Shown here one piece after another: positions 55,964 to 64,000 of a DNA stretch of 64,000 nucleotides. The notes below the pieces were generated by a model. It did not search any database and was not told where the DNA came from. It worked only from the letters and a program-made list of their open reading frames with translations. A program made the position numbers and the translations under genes. Numbering within the stretch: the stretch's first letter is position 1; each line of letters starts with the position of its first letter. The DNA is from Thalassovita mediterranea. Its GTDB lineage: Bacteria > Pseudomonadota > Alphaproteobacteria > Rhodobacterales > Rhodobacteraceae. The DNA is taken from contig NZ_CYSF01000018.1 in NCBI RefSeq assembly GCF_001458435.1, forward strand, positions 1 to 64,000. The letters run 5' to 3'.

Positions 55964-57424
55964 ATGACCTACGACCTTCAGCCCCCTGCCAGCCACTATG
56001 TGAATGGCCGTTACGTAGAAGACACCGCCGGCGCGGTGATCGAGGTGATCTACCCCGCCACCGGCGCAGTGATCGCCAAGCTGCATGAGGCCACAGAGGC
56101 CGTAATCGAAGAGGCGATCACATCCGCCCTTGCCGCGCAGAAAGCATGGGCCGCAATGTCTGGCACCGAACGGGGCCGTATCCTGCGCCGCGCCGCCGAC
56201 ATCATGCGCGAGCGCAACCATGACCTGTCAGTGCTGGAAACCCACGACACTGGTAAACCGCTGCAGGAAACGCTGGTGGCAGACGCCACTTCGGGGGCGG
56301 ATGCGCTGGAATATTTCGGTGGTCTGGCCGCCAGCCTGACCGGCGAACACATCCCGCTGGGCGATGGCAATTTCGCTTACACCATGCGCGAGGCGCTGGG
56401 CCTGTGCGTCGGTATCGGCGCGTGGAACTACCCCACGCAGATTGCTTGCTGGAAAGGCGCCCCGGCGCTGGCCTGTGGCAACGCGATGATCTTCAAGCCG
56501 TCTGAAACCACGCCGCTGTCGGCGCTGAAAGTGGCGGAAATTCTGGTCGAGGCAGGCCTGCCTGCCGGTTTGTTCAACGTGGTGCAGGGCACCGGCAAGG
56601 TTGGCGGCCCGCTGGTCACTGATCCGCGCGTCAACAAAGTGTCGCTGACCGGTTCCGTTCCCACTGGCCGCAAGGTTTACGCCGCTGCCGCTGAGGGCAT
56701 GAAACACGTCACCATGGAGCTGGGCGGTAAATCCCCGCTGGTGATCTTTGACGATGCGGATCTGGACAGCGCGGTCAGCGGTGCGATCAACGGCAACTTC
56801 TATTCCACGGGTCAGGTTTGTTCTAACGGCACCCGCGTCTTTGTGCAAAAGGGCATCAAAGAGGCGTTCCTTGCGCGTCTGACCGAGCGTCTGAAAGGCG
56901 CTAAAATGGGCGATCCGCTGGATGAAAGCGTGAACTTTGGCCCGATGGTATCCGAAAACCAGATCTCGATCGTTGAGCGTTATGTTGCCAAAGGTCAGGA
57001 AGAAGGTGCGCGTCTGGTAACAGGTGGCAAGCGTCTGGATCAGGACGGCTACTGGATTGAACCCACTGTGTTTGCGGATGTGACCGATGATATGGTCATC
57101 GCCCGCGAAGAGATTTTTGGCCCCGTAATGTGCGTGCTGGATTTTGAGGATGAGGCAGAGGTTCTGGCCCGTGCCAATGACACCGAATTTGGCTTGGCCG
57201 CTGGTGTCTTCACCGCTGATCTGACCCGCGCGCACCGCATGGTCGCAGGGTTTGAGGCAGGCACCTGCTTTATCAACTCCTACAACGATGCGCCGGTTGA
57301 GGTGCCGTTTGGTGGGTCGAAGATGTCTGGTGTGGGCCGTGAAAACGCCAAGAGCGCGATCAACCACTACAGCGAGTTGAAGTCGGTCTTTGTTCGTCTG
57401 GACGCCTGCGAAGCGGCGTTCTGA
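55964..57424 (+). CDS. betB: Betaine aldehyde dehydrogenase
   Basis: 486 residues. ALDH motifs: Glu in [10 protein letters not shown], catalytic Cys in [14 protein letters not shown]; starts [18 protein letters not shown]. Oxidises betaine aldehyde to glycine betaine with NAD+. 62 nt after betI. Confidence 0.96.
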   Translation: MTYDLQPPASHYVNGRYVEDTAGAVIEVIYPATGAVIAKLHEATEAVIEEAITSALAAQKAWAAMSGTERGRILRRAADIMRERNHDLSVLETHDTGKPLQETLVADATSGADALEYFGGLAASLTGEHIPLGDGNFAYTMREALGLCVGIGAWNYPTQIACWKGAPALACGNAMIFKPSETTPLSALKVAEILVEAGLPAGLFNVVQGTGKVGGPLVTDPRVNKVSLTGSVPTGRKVYAAAAEGMKHVTMELGGKSPLVIFDDADLDSAVSGAINGNFYSTGQVCSNGTRVFVQKGIKEAFLARLTERLKGAKMGDPLDESVNFGPMVSENQISIVERYVAKGQEEGARLVTGGKRLDQDGYWIEPTVFADVTDDMVIAREEIFGPVMCVLDFEDEAEVLARANDTEFGLAAGVFTADLTRAHRMVAGFEAGTCFINSYNDAPVEVPFGGSKMSGVGRENAKSAINHYSELKSVFVRLDACEAAF

Positions 57425-57450
57425 TCCCTTTGTCGCGGGTCGGGTGACAC

Positions 57451-57501
57451 GGATCCCCCGACTCATCGCCCACCCACTCACCCCGATGCGCCGGGGGATC
57501 C
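57451..57501 (+). repeat. Long intercistronic hairpin between betB and betA
   Basis: Perfect 10-bp arms (GGATCCCCCG / CGGGGGATCC) with a 31-nt C-rich loop, no T tract. Possible mRNA stabiliser or processing site. Confidence 0.6.
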
Positions 57502-57567
57502 TGATGGATCGCTTGGCGCCTCGGGTCGGGGAAGGTGCGGCATCCATCTGTTTCTGGAGTAAGAAGA

Positions 57568-59226
57568 ATGGAAGCGGATTTTATAATTGTTGGCGCGGGT
57601 TCTGCTGGCTGCGCCATGGCCTATCGTCTGTCAGAGGCGGGCGCGTCGGTCATCGTGATCGAACACGGGGGCACCGATGCGGGCCCGTTCATTCAGATGC
57701 CAGCGGCGCTGAGCTATCCGATGAATATGTCGCGCTACGACTGGGGCTATATGTCCGAAGAGGAACCCCATCTGGGTAACCGAAAACTGGTTTGCCCGCG
57801 GGGTAAGGTGATTGGCGGATCGTCGTCGATCAACGGCATGGTCTATGTGCGCGGCCACGCCCATGATTTTGACCATTGGCGCGATCAGGGCGCGGATGGC
57901 TGGGGCTATGCGGATGTGCTGCCTTATTACAAACGGATGGAAACCTGGCACGATGGTGGCCATGGTGGCAATCCCGACTGGCGCGGCAAGGATGGCCCGC
58001 TGCATGTGACCCGTGGTCCGCGCAACAACCCGCTGCACGCCGCTTTTGTTGAGGCGGGGCGTCAGGCTGGGTATCAGGTCACCGATGACTACAACGGTGA
58101 GCAGCAAGAGGGTTTCGGCCCGATGGAGCAGACCGTTTACAAAGGTCGTCGTTGGTCCGCTGCCAACGCCTATCTGAAACCCGCATTGCAGCGCGACAAT
58201 TGTACCGTTGTGCGTGGTCTGGCCTGCAAGGTGGTGATTGAAAACCAACGCGCCACTGGTGTTGAGGTGAAACGCGGTGGCAAGACCGAAGTGATCCGCG
58301 CCCGCCGTGAGGTGGTTCTGGCGGCGTCTTCGCTGAACTCGCCCAAGCTGCTGATGCTGTCGGGCGTAGGCCCTGCCGCACATCTGGCCGAGCATGGTAT
58401 CGACGTTGTGGCCGATCGCCCCGGTGTCGGCGCCAACCTGCAGGACCACCTGGAGGTCTATTTCCAGATGGCGGCCAGCCAGCCGGTGACGCTCTACAAA
58501 TACTGGAACCTGATCTGCAAAGGCCTGTTGGGGGCCCAGTGGCTGTTTACCAAGACCGGCCTGGGCGCATCGAACCAGTTCGAAAGTGCGGCCTTCATTC
58601 GCTCGCGTGCGGGCATTGATTATCCGGACATTCAGTACCACTTCCTGCCGTTGGCCGTGCGTTACGACGGTAAGGCAGCGGCGGAAGGGCACGGGTTCCA
58701 GGCCCACGTTGGTCCGATGCGGTCCGAAAGCCGGGGCAATGTGACCCTGCGCTCGAACGATCCGAATGATGCGCCGGTAATCCGCTTTAACTACATGAGC
58801 GAGGAAAGCGATTGGGTTGATTTCCGTCAGGCCCTGCGCCTGACCCGTGAGATCTTTGGCCAAGATGCGTTCAAGCCTTACGTCAAACACGAAATCCAGC
58901 CGGGCAAGGATCTGGTCACGGATGATGAGCTGGACAGCTTTATCCGCGAACACGCCGAAAGTGCCTATCACCCCTGTGGCACCTGCCGCATGGGCCGTGC
59001 GGATGATCCGCTGGCCGTGGTGGATTCCGAGGCGCGGGTGATCGGTGTTGTTGGTCTGCGGGTGGCGGACAGTTCGATCTTCCCGCGTATCACCAACGGC
59101 AACCTGAATGGCCCGTCGATCATGGTGGGCGAGAAAGTATCTGATAGCCTGCTGGGCCGTCCGCCGCTGGCATCTGATAATGCGCAGCCGTGGATCAACC
59201 CGAACTGGCAGACCGCGCAGCGCTAA
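57568..59226 (+). CDS. betA: Choline dehydrogenase (GMC oxidoreductase)
   Basis: 552 residues from ATG 57568 (GGAG upstream). FAD site [22 protein letters not shown] signature [24 protein letters not shown]; active-site His in [11 protein letters not shown]-terminal [14 protein letters not shown]. Membrane-associated oxidation of choline to betaine aldehyde. Confidence 0.96.
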   Translation: MEADFIIVGAGSAGCAMAYRLSEAGASVIVIEHGGTDAGPFIQMPAALSYPMNMSRYDWGYMSEEEPHLGNRKLVCPRGKVIGGSSSINGMVYVRGHAHDFDHWRDQGADGWGYADVLPYYKRMETWHDGGHGGNPDWRGKDGPLHVTRGPRNNPLHAAFVEAGRQAGYQVTDDYNGEQQEGFGPMEQTVYKGRRWSAANAYLKPALQRDNCTVVRGLACKVVIENQRATGVEVKRGGKTEVIRARREVVLAASSLNSPKLLMLSGVGPAAHLAEHGIDVVADRPGVGANLQDHLEVYFQMAASQPVTLYKYWNLICKGLLGAQWLFTKTGLGASNQFESAAFIRSRAGIDYPDIQYHFLPLAVRYDGKAAAEGHGFQAHVGPMRSESRGNVTLRSNDPNDAPVIRFNYMSEESDWVDFRQALRLTREIFGQDAFKPYVKHEIQPGKDLVTDDELDSFIREHAESAYHPCGTCRMGRADDPLAVVDSEARVIGVVGLRVADSSIFPRITNGNLNGPSIMVGEKVSDSLLGRPPLASDNAQPWINPNWQTAQR

Positions 59227-59247
59227 CGCCTATCTGGAGAAATGTAG

Positions 59248-59280
59248 CAGCGCAGGGGGCGATCCCTGCGCTGTTTTTTT
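59248..59280 (+). terminator. Terminator of the bet operon
   Basis: Perfect 10-bp arms (CAGCGCAGGG / CCCTGCGCTG), 6-nt loop, then seven T. Confidence 0.93.
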
Positions 59281-59372
59281 GTGTCCGGCGCGGCGGAGTT
59301 GATCCGCGTCAAAGTGGCGGCTGAGTCTCAGGTTTAGGGTACGATCAAACGCAAGGAAAAGGAGATGCGCTT

Positions 59373-59612
59373 ATGTCGAACACACCTCATGAGCTGGCCG
59401 AAGAGTTCCCGGAATTCGTAGAAAAAATGTCGGCGCTGAAGGTTTCTGATGCCCACTTCGCCAAAATGGCCGAAGAGTATCACGAGTTGAACCGCAAGGT
59501 ACATGGCGCCGAAACCAACGTCGCCCCGCGTGAAGAGCTGGCAGAGGTTGATCTGCGTAAGCGTCGCGGTGCGCTGAAGGATGAAATCTACGCCTATCTG
59601 AAGGCCAACTAA
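59373..59612 (+). CDS. YdcH family (DUF465) small coiled-coil protein
   Basis: 79 residues, charged, all helical: MSALKVSDAHFAKMAEEYHELNRKVHG then LRKRRGALKDEIYAYLKAN. Function unknown in all members. AAGGAG lies upstream of ATG 59373. Confidence 0.92.
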   Translation: MSNTPHELAEEFPEFVEKMSALKVSDAHFAKMAEEYHELNRKVHGAETNVAPREELAEVDLRKRRGALKDEIYAYLKAN

Positions 59613-59616
59613 GGTC

Positions 59617-59865
59617 TGCGCCCGTTTCGGGCTGAAAGAAAAGAGGCACCTCGCCAAGGGGACATTTGGCGGGGTGCCCCTGTTGGTCCCTCGCACTGCG
59701 CCGTCGTGTAGGGCTTAAGAGCGATGCAGCACGAGGGATACTCGTTTAAAGGTACTCGTTACCGATGCGCGGGGCCGAACTCGGGCAGCATCCCCGCGCA
59801 GTGGTCTCAGGCGTGGCGTGGGGCGCCAACGCCTGACACGTCAGGCTATGACAGCGTTTTGCCAA
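59617..59865 (-). ncRNA. Structured non-coding stretch with minus-strand terminator (candidate RNA or long 3' UTR)
   Basis: 250 nt with no gene contain five inverted repeats: 59617-59629 (GCCCG/CGGGC); 59645-59678 (13-bp stem, one G-T pair, followed on the minus strand by TCTTTTCTTT); 59687-59738 (TCCCTCG and CTGC paired with GCAG and CGAGGGA); 59766-59800 (TGCGCGGGG/CCCCGCGCA); and 59808-59846, where GCCTG can pair with either of two partners. The minus-strand terminator implies a transcript from the right, either the outer-membrane protein message or a separate RNA. It does not match 6S, tmRNA or SRP RNA that I can see. Confidence 0.4.
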
Positions 59866-60546
59866 TCAGAACTTGAACCGCACACCAAAGTTTACCGAGG
59901 TGCTGGACAGATCATCCGACACAGTCGCAACGCCTGCAGGCGAGGTGCGGGTGCCGGTGACGTCATAGCTGCGCGCGTAACGTACATCGCCGAACAGCGA
60001 CGTGGTTTCGCTGATTTCATAGGATGCACCTGCAATCAACTGCGCGGTAAAGGCCTCGTCGTCGCCGCGGATGGTAACGTTGCTGGTGGGGCCGTAGATG
60101 ACGTTCTGTTCAATGAAACCCACACCAATACCGGCGCCCACATAGGGGGTGAAGGCACTGCCGGTGTCGAAATCAACGATGGCATTCGCCAGCAGGAAGG
60201 TCGAAGAAATATCACCGCCGGGGTTTGCTTCGTTGCCTGCGCCATTGCCGGAGAAGTCCACAGCAGTCACGTCGTTGCTGCGGTAGGACAGTTCAATCTC
60301 ACCCCGCAACGATGCGTTGCCGCCGATGCTACCAAATTCGCGGCCGATGGTGATACCAAAGCTGGCGCTTTCGTCCAGATCGGTTTCAACGGTTTGCGGG
60401 CCTGCGCCGATGGTGCCGGAATAGTCCAGATCGTCCGCATAGGAATAGCCAAGGAAGGCAGAGCCGTACCAGTCTTGGGCGGATGCGGGGGCGGCCAGTG
60501 CGGCAGAGGCGATCAGCGTCGCGCCGATGAGGGAATGTTTCAACAT
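59866..60546 (-). CDS. Outer-membrane beta-barrel protein (OmpA-like/porin family)
   Basis: 226 residues from ATG 60546. Signal peptide about 1-23 (APASAQ); alternating polar/hydrophobic strands of an eight-stranded barrel (GSAFLGYSYADDLDYSG, RGEIELSYRSNDVT); ends VNFGVRFKF with terminal Phe, the BAM signal. Function unknown. Confidence 0.88.
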   Translation of the reverse strand: MLKHSLIGATLIASAALAAPASAQDWYGSAFLGYSYADDLDYSGTIGAGPQTVETDLDESASFGITIGREFGSIGGNASLRGEIELSYRSNDVTAVDFSGNGAGNEANPGGDISSTFLLANAIVDFDTGSAFTPYVGAGIGVGFIEQNVIYGPTSNVTIRGDDEAFTAQLIAGASYEISETTSLFGDVRYARSYDVTGTRTSPAGVATVSDDLSSTSVNFGVRFKF

Positions 60547-60871
60547 GGTGGAACCTTTGGTCAGGATATGAGTGGTGTGTGGGCCGAATTGCTTCGATGT
60601 GGCTAACCCACCACGGGGCGCTGAATTTGTCATTTCACAAGGTCCAAAGAATTTGTGTGACAGCGCCAGTGATCCAAATGCGATCACGGATTTGGCGTTC
60701 TAAGATATTGATAGCAATGTTGAAAAAATCGCACGTGTTGTCACGCACGGGTCAGCGGCGACCGGAAGCGGGCCGTCTGTTGCGCAGTCTCGCGCGGATT
60801 TGAGGTGCGTGTGATTTCGCGTCTGGTTAGGGTTTTGGTCCGCGAGGCGTTGCCGCTGTGGCCTTGGCTGT
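60547..60871. other. Gene-free gap between the barrel gene and pccR
   Basis: 325 nt with no supported gene and no clear terminator. It should hold the promoter of the barrel gene on the minus strand. Confidence 0.45.
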
Positions 60872-62269
60872 TTAGCCGACGTCGTAGGGCAGCACTTCGC
60901 GACGATTGCTGTTGATGGTCAGGCGGCGTTCCAATGGGGGAACCGCGCGCTGGTGACAGTTTTGCCGCTCACAGATTCGGCAGGAAATGCCGATCGGCTC
61001 GTACACATGCGGGTTATTGAGGTCGAGGCCGTCGGCATAGACCAGCTCATCCGCATGGCGCACTTCGCAGCCCAGCGAAATTGCATAACGCCGAACTGGC
61101 GCGCCAAAACTGCCGCCCCATTTCGATACATCACGCGCAAGGCTGATGTAGCGCACGCCGTCCGGTGTTTCGGCCAGCTGGCGCAGGAAGCGGCCCGGCG
61201 TTTCAAAGGCGCGGTGTACGTTCCACAGCGGGCAGGCACCGCCGAAGCGGGCAAACTGTAGCCGCGTGGCCGAATGGCGTTTGGTGATGGTGCCCGCCTG
61301 ATCCACCCGCACAAAGAAGAACGGAATGCCCTTGGCACCCGGTCTTTGCAGGGTCGAGAGGCGATGCGCGATTTGTTCGATCGACGCGCCGAAACGATGC
61401 GACAACAATTCCAGATCGTGGCGGGTTGCCTGCGCCTCGGCCAGAAAATCGGCGTAGGGCATCAGGGCTGCACCGGCGAAATAGTTGGCTAGGCCGATCT
61501 TGGCGATTGAGCGCGCCTCATCCGATTGGAAGCGGGCCAGATCCAGCGTCGCCTCCAGCAGTTTGTTTTGGTGCAGCAGGGCGATTTGCAACAGCAGTTG
61601 GAACGTCTGAGTTTCCGGCGCGGTGCGGCTGGACATGGTCAGGGTGCGACTGTCGGGGTCGAACTGGCGCACGGGCGCGCTGTCGTTGAAATTGACCTTT
61701 AGCCCGGCGGATTTCAGCGACTTCAGCGCGTGCAGGCGGATGCCACCGGGGCCAGCGGCGTGCGAAAAATGTTCGGCAGCGCGATCCACGGCGTCGATAT
61801 AGTTGTCGCAGTAATGAAAGAAGTCGCGCACCTCTTCCCACGGGCTTTGCTGGCTGCCGCGATCCTCGCGTCCCAATGCTTCATCCAATGAGGCAAGGCG
61901 TTCATGGGTTTGCCGATAGGCGCGGTGCAGGTCCAGGAAGGCGCGCGCCATTGCGGGGGCGTTTGATGCGGTTAGGCGCAGATCGGCAAGTGGGGGGATG
62001 GCATCGGCAAAGAGCGGGTCAGCCAATGCTTCGCGCATGTCGCTGACCATCCGTTCACTGTCCCCTGTGCTAAGTTCGGTGACGTCGAACCCAAACTCCT
62101 GCGCCAAGGCCAGCACAACCGTGGTCGAGACCGGGCGGTTGTTGTTTTCCATCTGGTTCAGATAGGGCAGGGAAACGCCGAGCTTGGTGGCGAAATCCTT
62201 TTGCGTCAGGCCAAGGCGCTGGCGTGTTTCGCGTAGTTTGGCGCCTGCATAGAGTTTCTGAGTGGCCAT
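60872..62269 (-). CDS. pccR: Short-chain fatty acyl-CoA regulator PccR (ScfR family)
   Basis: 465 residues from ATG 62269. N-terminal XRE helix-turn-helix (about 9-65: KLRETRQRLGLTQKDFATKLGVSLPYLNQMENNNRPVS partly), then the IrrE-like and ScfR domain with ALMPYADFLAEAQATRHDLELLSHRFGAS and C-terminal Cys pattern ISCRICERQNCHQRA. In Rhodobacter sphaeroides PccR activates propionyl-CoA carboxylase genes. Linked pccB and matching boxes support the same role. Confidence 0.88.
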   Translation of the reverse strand: MATQKLYAGAKLRETRQRLGLTQKDFATKLGVSLPYLNQMENNNRPVSTTVVLALAQEFGFDVTELSTGDSERMVSDMREALADPLFADAIPPLADLRLTASNAPAMARAFLDLHRAYRQTHERLASLDEALGREDRGSQQSPWEEVRDFFHYCDNYIDAVDRAAEHFSHAAGPGGIRLHALKSLKSAGLKVNFNDSAPVRQFDPDSRTLTMSSRTAPETQTFQLLLQIALLHQNKLLEATLDLARFQSDEARSIAKIGLANYFAGAALMPYADFLAEAQATRHDLELLSHRFGASIEQIAHRLSTLQRPGAKGIPFFFVRVDQAGTITKRHSATRLQFARFGGACPLWNVHRAFETPGRFLRQLAETPDGVRYISLARDVSKWGGSFGAPVRRYAISLGCEVRHADELVYADGLDLNNPHVYEPIGISCRICERQNCHQRAVPPLERRLTINSNRREVLPYDVG

Positions 62270-62290
62270 TTCGCCCCCGCCGGATTTACA

Positions 62291-62324
62291 GATTTGCTTT
62301 TGCAGTATGATAGATTTGCAAATC
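62291..62324. promoter_or_regulatory. Candidate PccR boxes upstream of pccR
   Basis: A perfect 12-bp palindrome GATTTGCAAATC (62313-62324) is preceded by a degenerate copy GATTTGCTTTTGCAG (62291-62305), 22-55 nt before the pccR start. Similar TTTGCAAA words lie before pccB. PccR of Rhodobacter is reported to bind paired TTTGCAAA words. Confidence 0.65.
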
Positions 62325-62370
62325 CTGCGACACAAGAGGGGTGGGGGAAGCCTCTCATCCGTGCGCCAGT

Positions 62371-63588
62371 TTATCCGCCCGCCAGTTGGCGATCGCGGCG
62401 GATGACGTAGAGGATGCACAGAACGGACAGAACCGACGACAGCGCCATCAATCCGATCAGTGGCAGGTCGCTGTCTGCCCCCTGTACCAATCCACCGCCA
62501 TAGCCCGACAGGGCCGCGCCGCCGCCGATCAGCAGTGTGCTGCCCAGGCCCGCCGCGGTGCCTGCCAGTTGTGGGCGTACGGACAGCATGCCTGCGGATG
62601 CGTTGGGCAGCACCAGACCATTGCCCAGTCCCACCAATACCATTGCGCCAAAGAAATTCAGCGGTGTGGTGGTGCCGCTCAGGCTGATGGTATAGGCGAC
62701 GGTCATGCCGAATGTGGCCAGTAGGGTGCCCCACAGGACCATCTTGTTCACCCCGACACGCGCGGCGTAGCGGCCAGTGATATAGTTGCCAAAGAAGTAG
62801 CCCAGGCCGGGTGTTGCCATCCAGATGCCCAGAGTGCTGGGCGGGATCTGATACAGGTTCGCACCCAGATACGGTGCCCCGCCGAGGTAGGCAAAGAATG
62901 CGCCTGAGGCCAGGGCTGATGCCAGCGCGTAGCCCCAGAAACGATGGGAGGTCAGGATAATCGGGTATTCGCGGATTTGCTGAGCCATCGGGGTGCCAGT
63001 GTTTGCGGCGGTTTCGCCCACATCCATCCAGATCAGCGCCAACAGCATCAGGCTACACACCAGCAGCAAAAGAAAAGAGGCCTTCCAGCCGAACCAGATA
63101 TCCAAAGTGCCGCCCAATGCGGGCGCCAGCATTGGGATCAGCGCCATGCCCATGGTGACATATCCCATGACCGATGCGGCCTTGTCCTGTGGGTATAGAT
63201 CCCGGATCACCGCGCGGCTGAGCACCATAGAGGCGGCAATCACCGCCTGCATCATGCGAAACACCATAAAGACCTCAGCGCTGCTGGCCAGCAAGCAGCC
63301 CAGTGTCGCCAGTGCAAACAGTCCCGTTGACCACAGCAGGACAGGGCGCCGGCCATACCGGTCGGACAGGGGGCCAATGAACAGCTGCAAAACCGCGTTC
63401 ACCCCCAGATACAGCGCCACGGCCAGCTGCATAAAGGCATAGTCGGCCTGATAGTAGGTCGCCATATTGGGGAGAGAGGGCAGAAAGACATTCATTGCCA
63501 ATGCCGCCATCCCCGCCAAAACCACTAGGGTTGCAACATGCGGGGGCGTACGGCGGTCAAGAAACTTGATGGTGGGGAGGTCTGTCAT
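62371..63588 (-). CDS. Bcr/CflA family multidrug MFS transporter
   Basis: 405 residues from ATG 63588, twelve helices. Family phrases: VFLPSLPNMATYYQADYAFMQLAVALYLG(partial), GPLSDRYGRRPVLL and LSRAVIRDLYP. Exports drugs or metabolites by proton antiport; the substrate is unknown. Lies between pccR and pccB, divergent from the latter. Confidence 0.9.
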   Translation of the reverse strand: MTDLPTIKFLDRRTPPHVATLVVLAGMAALAMNVFLPSLPNMATYYQADYAFMQLAVALYLGVNAVLQLFIGPLSDRYGRRPVLLWSTGLFALATLGCLLASSAEVFMVFRMMQAVIAASMVLSRAVIRDLYPQDKAASVMGYVTMGMALIPMLAPALGGTLDIWFGWKASFLLLLVCSLMLLALIWMDVGETAANTGTPMAQQIREYPIILTSHRFWGYALASALASGAFFAYLGGAPYLGANLYQIPPSTLGIWMATPGLGYFFGNYITGRYAARVGVNKMVLWGTLLATFGMTVAYTISLSGTTTPLNFFGAMVLVGLGNGLVLPNASAGMLSVRPQLAGTAAGLGSTLLIGGGAALSGYGGGLVQGADSDLPLIGLMALSSVLSVLCILYVIRRDRQLAGG

Positions 63589-63680
63589 CGGGTGTCCTGC
63601 GGGAATGTCGTGGGGAACCCGAGTCGATCCACCGGGTGTTAGCGCCAACCTAGGGTAGGGTGTAGAGGAAGGGTAGGGGG

Positions 63681-63734
63681 TTCGCAAGTTTGCAATTAGC
63701 TTGGGGTCATCTGCCAAGTTTTTGCAAATTTGCC
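63681..63734 (+). promoter_or_regulatory. Candidate PccR boxes upstream of pccB
   Basis: Two sites: TTCGCAAG followed by TTTGCAAT (63681-63696), and TTTGCAAA followed by TTTGCC (63721-63734), the second containing a perfect GCAAATTTGC palindrome. They lie 65-118 nt before pccB and also before the divergent MFS gene. Confidence 0.65.
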
Positions 63735-63798
63735 GGATTCTCCTTTGAGCAACGGTATGACGCCCCTATACCTGTTCCAAACCATGAAGAGGTCCGTC

Positions 63799-64000
63799 AT
63801 GAAAGATATTCTCCAGCAACTGGAAGACCGCCGTGCCGCCGCCCGTCTTGGGGGTGGTCAGCGCCGCATCGACAGTCAGCATGCCAAAGGCAAGCTGACC
63901 GCCCGTGAACGCATCGAACTGCTGCTTGATGAAGACAGCTTTGAAGAGTTTGACATGTTCAAGACACACCGCTGCACCGAGTTCGGGATGGAGGCTGACA
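63799..64000 (+). CDS. pccB: Propionyl-CoA carboxylase beta chain (5' part)
   Basis: The first 67 codons are in the window: [20 protein letters not shown], then [27 protein letters not shown], the conserved N-terminus of the carboxyltransferase subunit. It makes methylmalonyl-CoA from propionyl-CoA with PccA. The gene runs off the end. AGAGG lies 9 nt upstream of ATG 63799. Confidence 0.92.
   Translation, partial: MKDILQQLEDRRAAARLGGGQRRIDSQHAKGKLTARERIELLLDEDSFEEFDMFKTHRCTEFGMEAD

Noticed and set aside
56228-58971. Long minus-strand frames (439 and 446 residues) opposite betB and betA
   Set aside because: Shadows of strongly biased GC-rich genes; betB and betA are intact with all active-site motifs.

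Overview
The window looks like chromosomal DNA of a marine Rhodobacteraceae (Roseobacter-group alphaproteobacterium). The grounds are: an Iron-Rhodo-box (TGA-N9-TCA) upstream of a haem receptor; a PccR-type regulator next to propionyl-CoA carboxylase; a choXWV/betI/betB/betA choline-to-betaine locus; a stand-alone DUF1127 protein; a hemolysin-repeat type I secretion locus; and GANTC (CcrM) sites. The genus cannot be fixed from the sequence alone. Most of the window is ordinary core genome with tight, often overlapping gene pairs. I see no insertion sequence, prophage, CRISPR array or tRNA.

Layout. 0-1.3 kb: the 5S rRNA that ends an rRNA operon, a broken lipoprotein gene and its intact paralogue. 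1.5-7.3 kb: an RTX exoprotein followed by its type I secretion ATPase and membrane-fusion protein. 7.4-9.1 kb: a chemoreceptor. 9.4-15.4 kb: a haem uptake operon (hmuRSTUV) behind an iron box. 15.6-18.6 kb: DEAD-box helicase, D-aminoacyl-tRNA deacylase, nitroreductase. 18.6-26.8 kb: the most unusual region. A zinc-ribbon membrane protein, an SPFH-GYF protein, a DUF2927 lipoprotein, TelA and XpaC lie on the minus strand and resemble two Bacillus envelope-stress gene sets. Inserted among them are three stand-alone CZB (zinc-binding) proteins on the plus strand, two of them a recent duplication with copied promoter DNA and large perfect palindromes. 27-36 kb: RNA-modification genes, gatCA, RNase P RNA, rpmG and a Bax-inhibitor protein. 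36-44 kb: regulators, hisN, an ATP-grasp protein and two purine deaminases. 44-50 kb: mgtE, 5-formyl-THF cyclo-ligase, a YmdB phosphoesterase, an SLC13 permease and yebC. 50.4-51.1 kb: a dense cluster of DnaA boxes running from an AT-rich gap into an argP-like LysR gene, divergent from a LysE exporter. 52-59 kb: choline uptake and oxidation to glycine betaine under BetI. 59.4-64 kb: a small coiled-coil protein, a structured non-coding stretch, an outer-membrane barrel, and the pccR/MFS/pccB locus with TTTGCAAA-like boxes.

Best candidates for something new: (1) the DnaA-box cluster around argP, a possible replication origin or DnaA titration site; (2) the stand-alone CZB family with duplicated control regions; (3) the combined zinc-ribbon/SPFH/TelA/XpaC membrane module; (4) the hairpin-rich gap at 59.6-59.9 kb.
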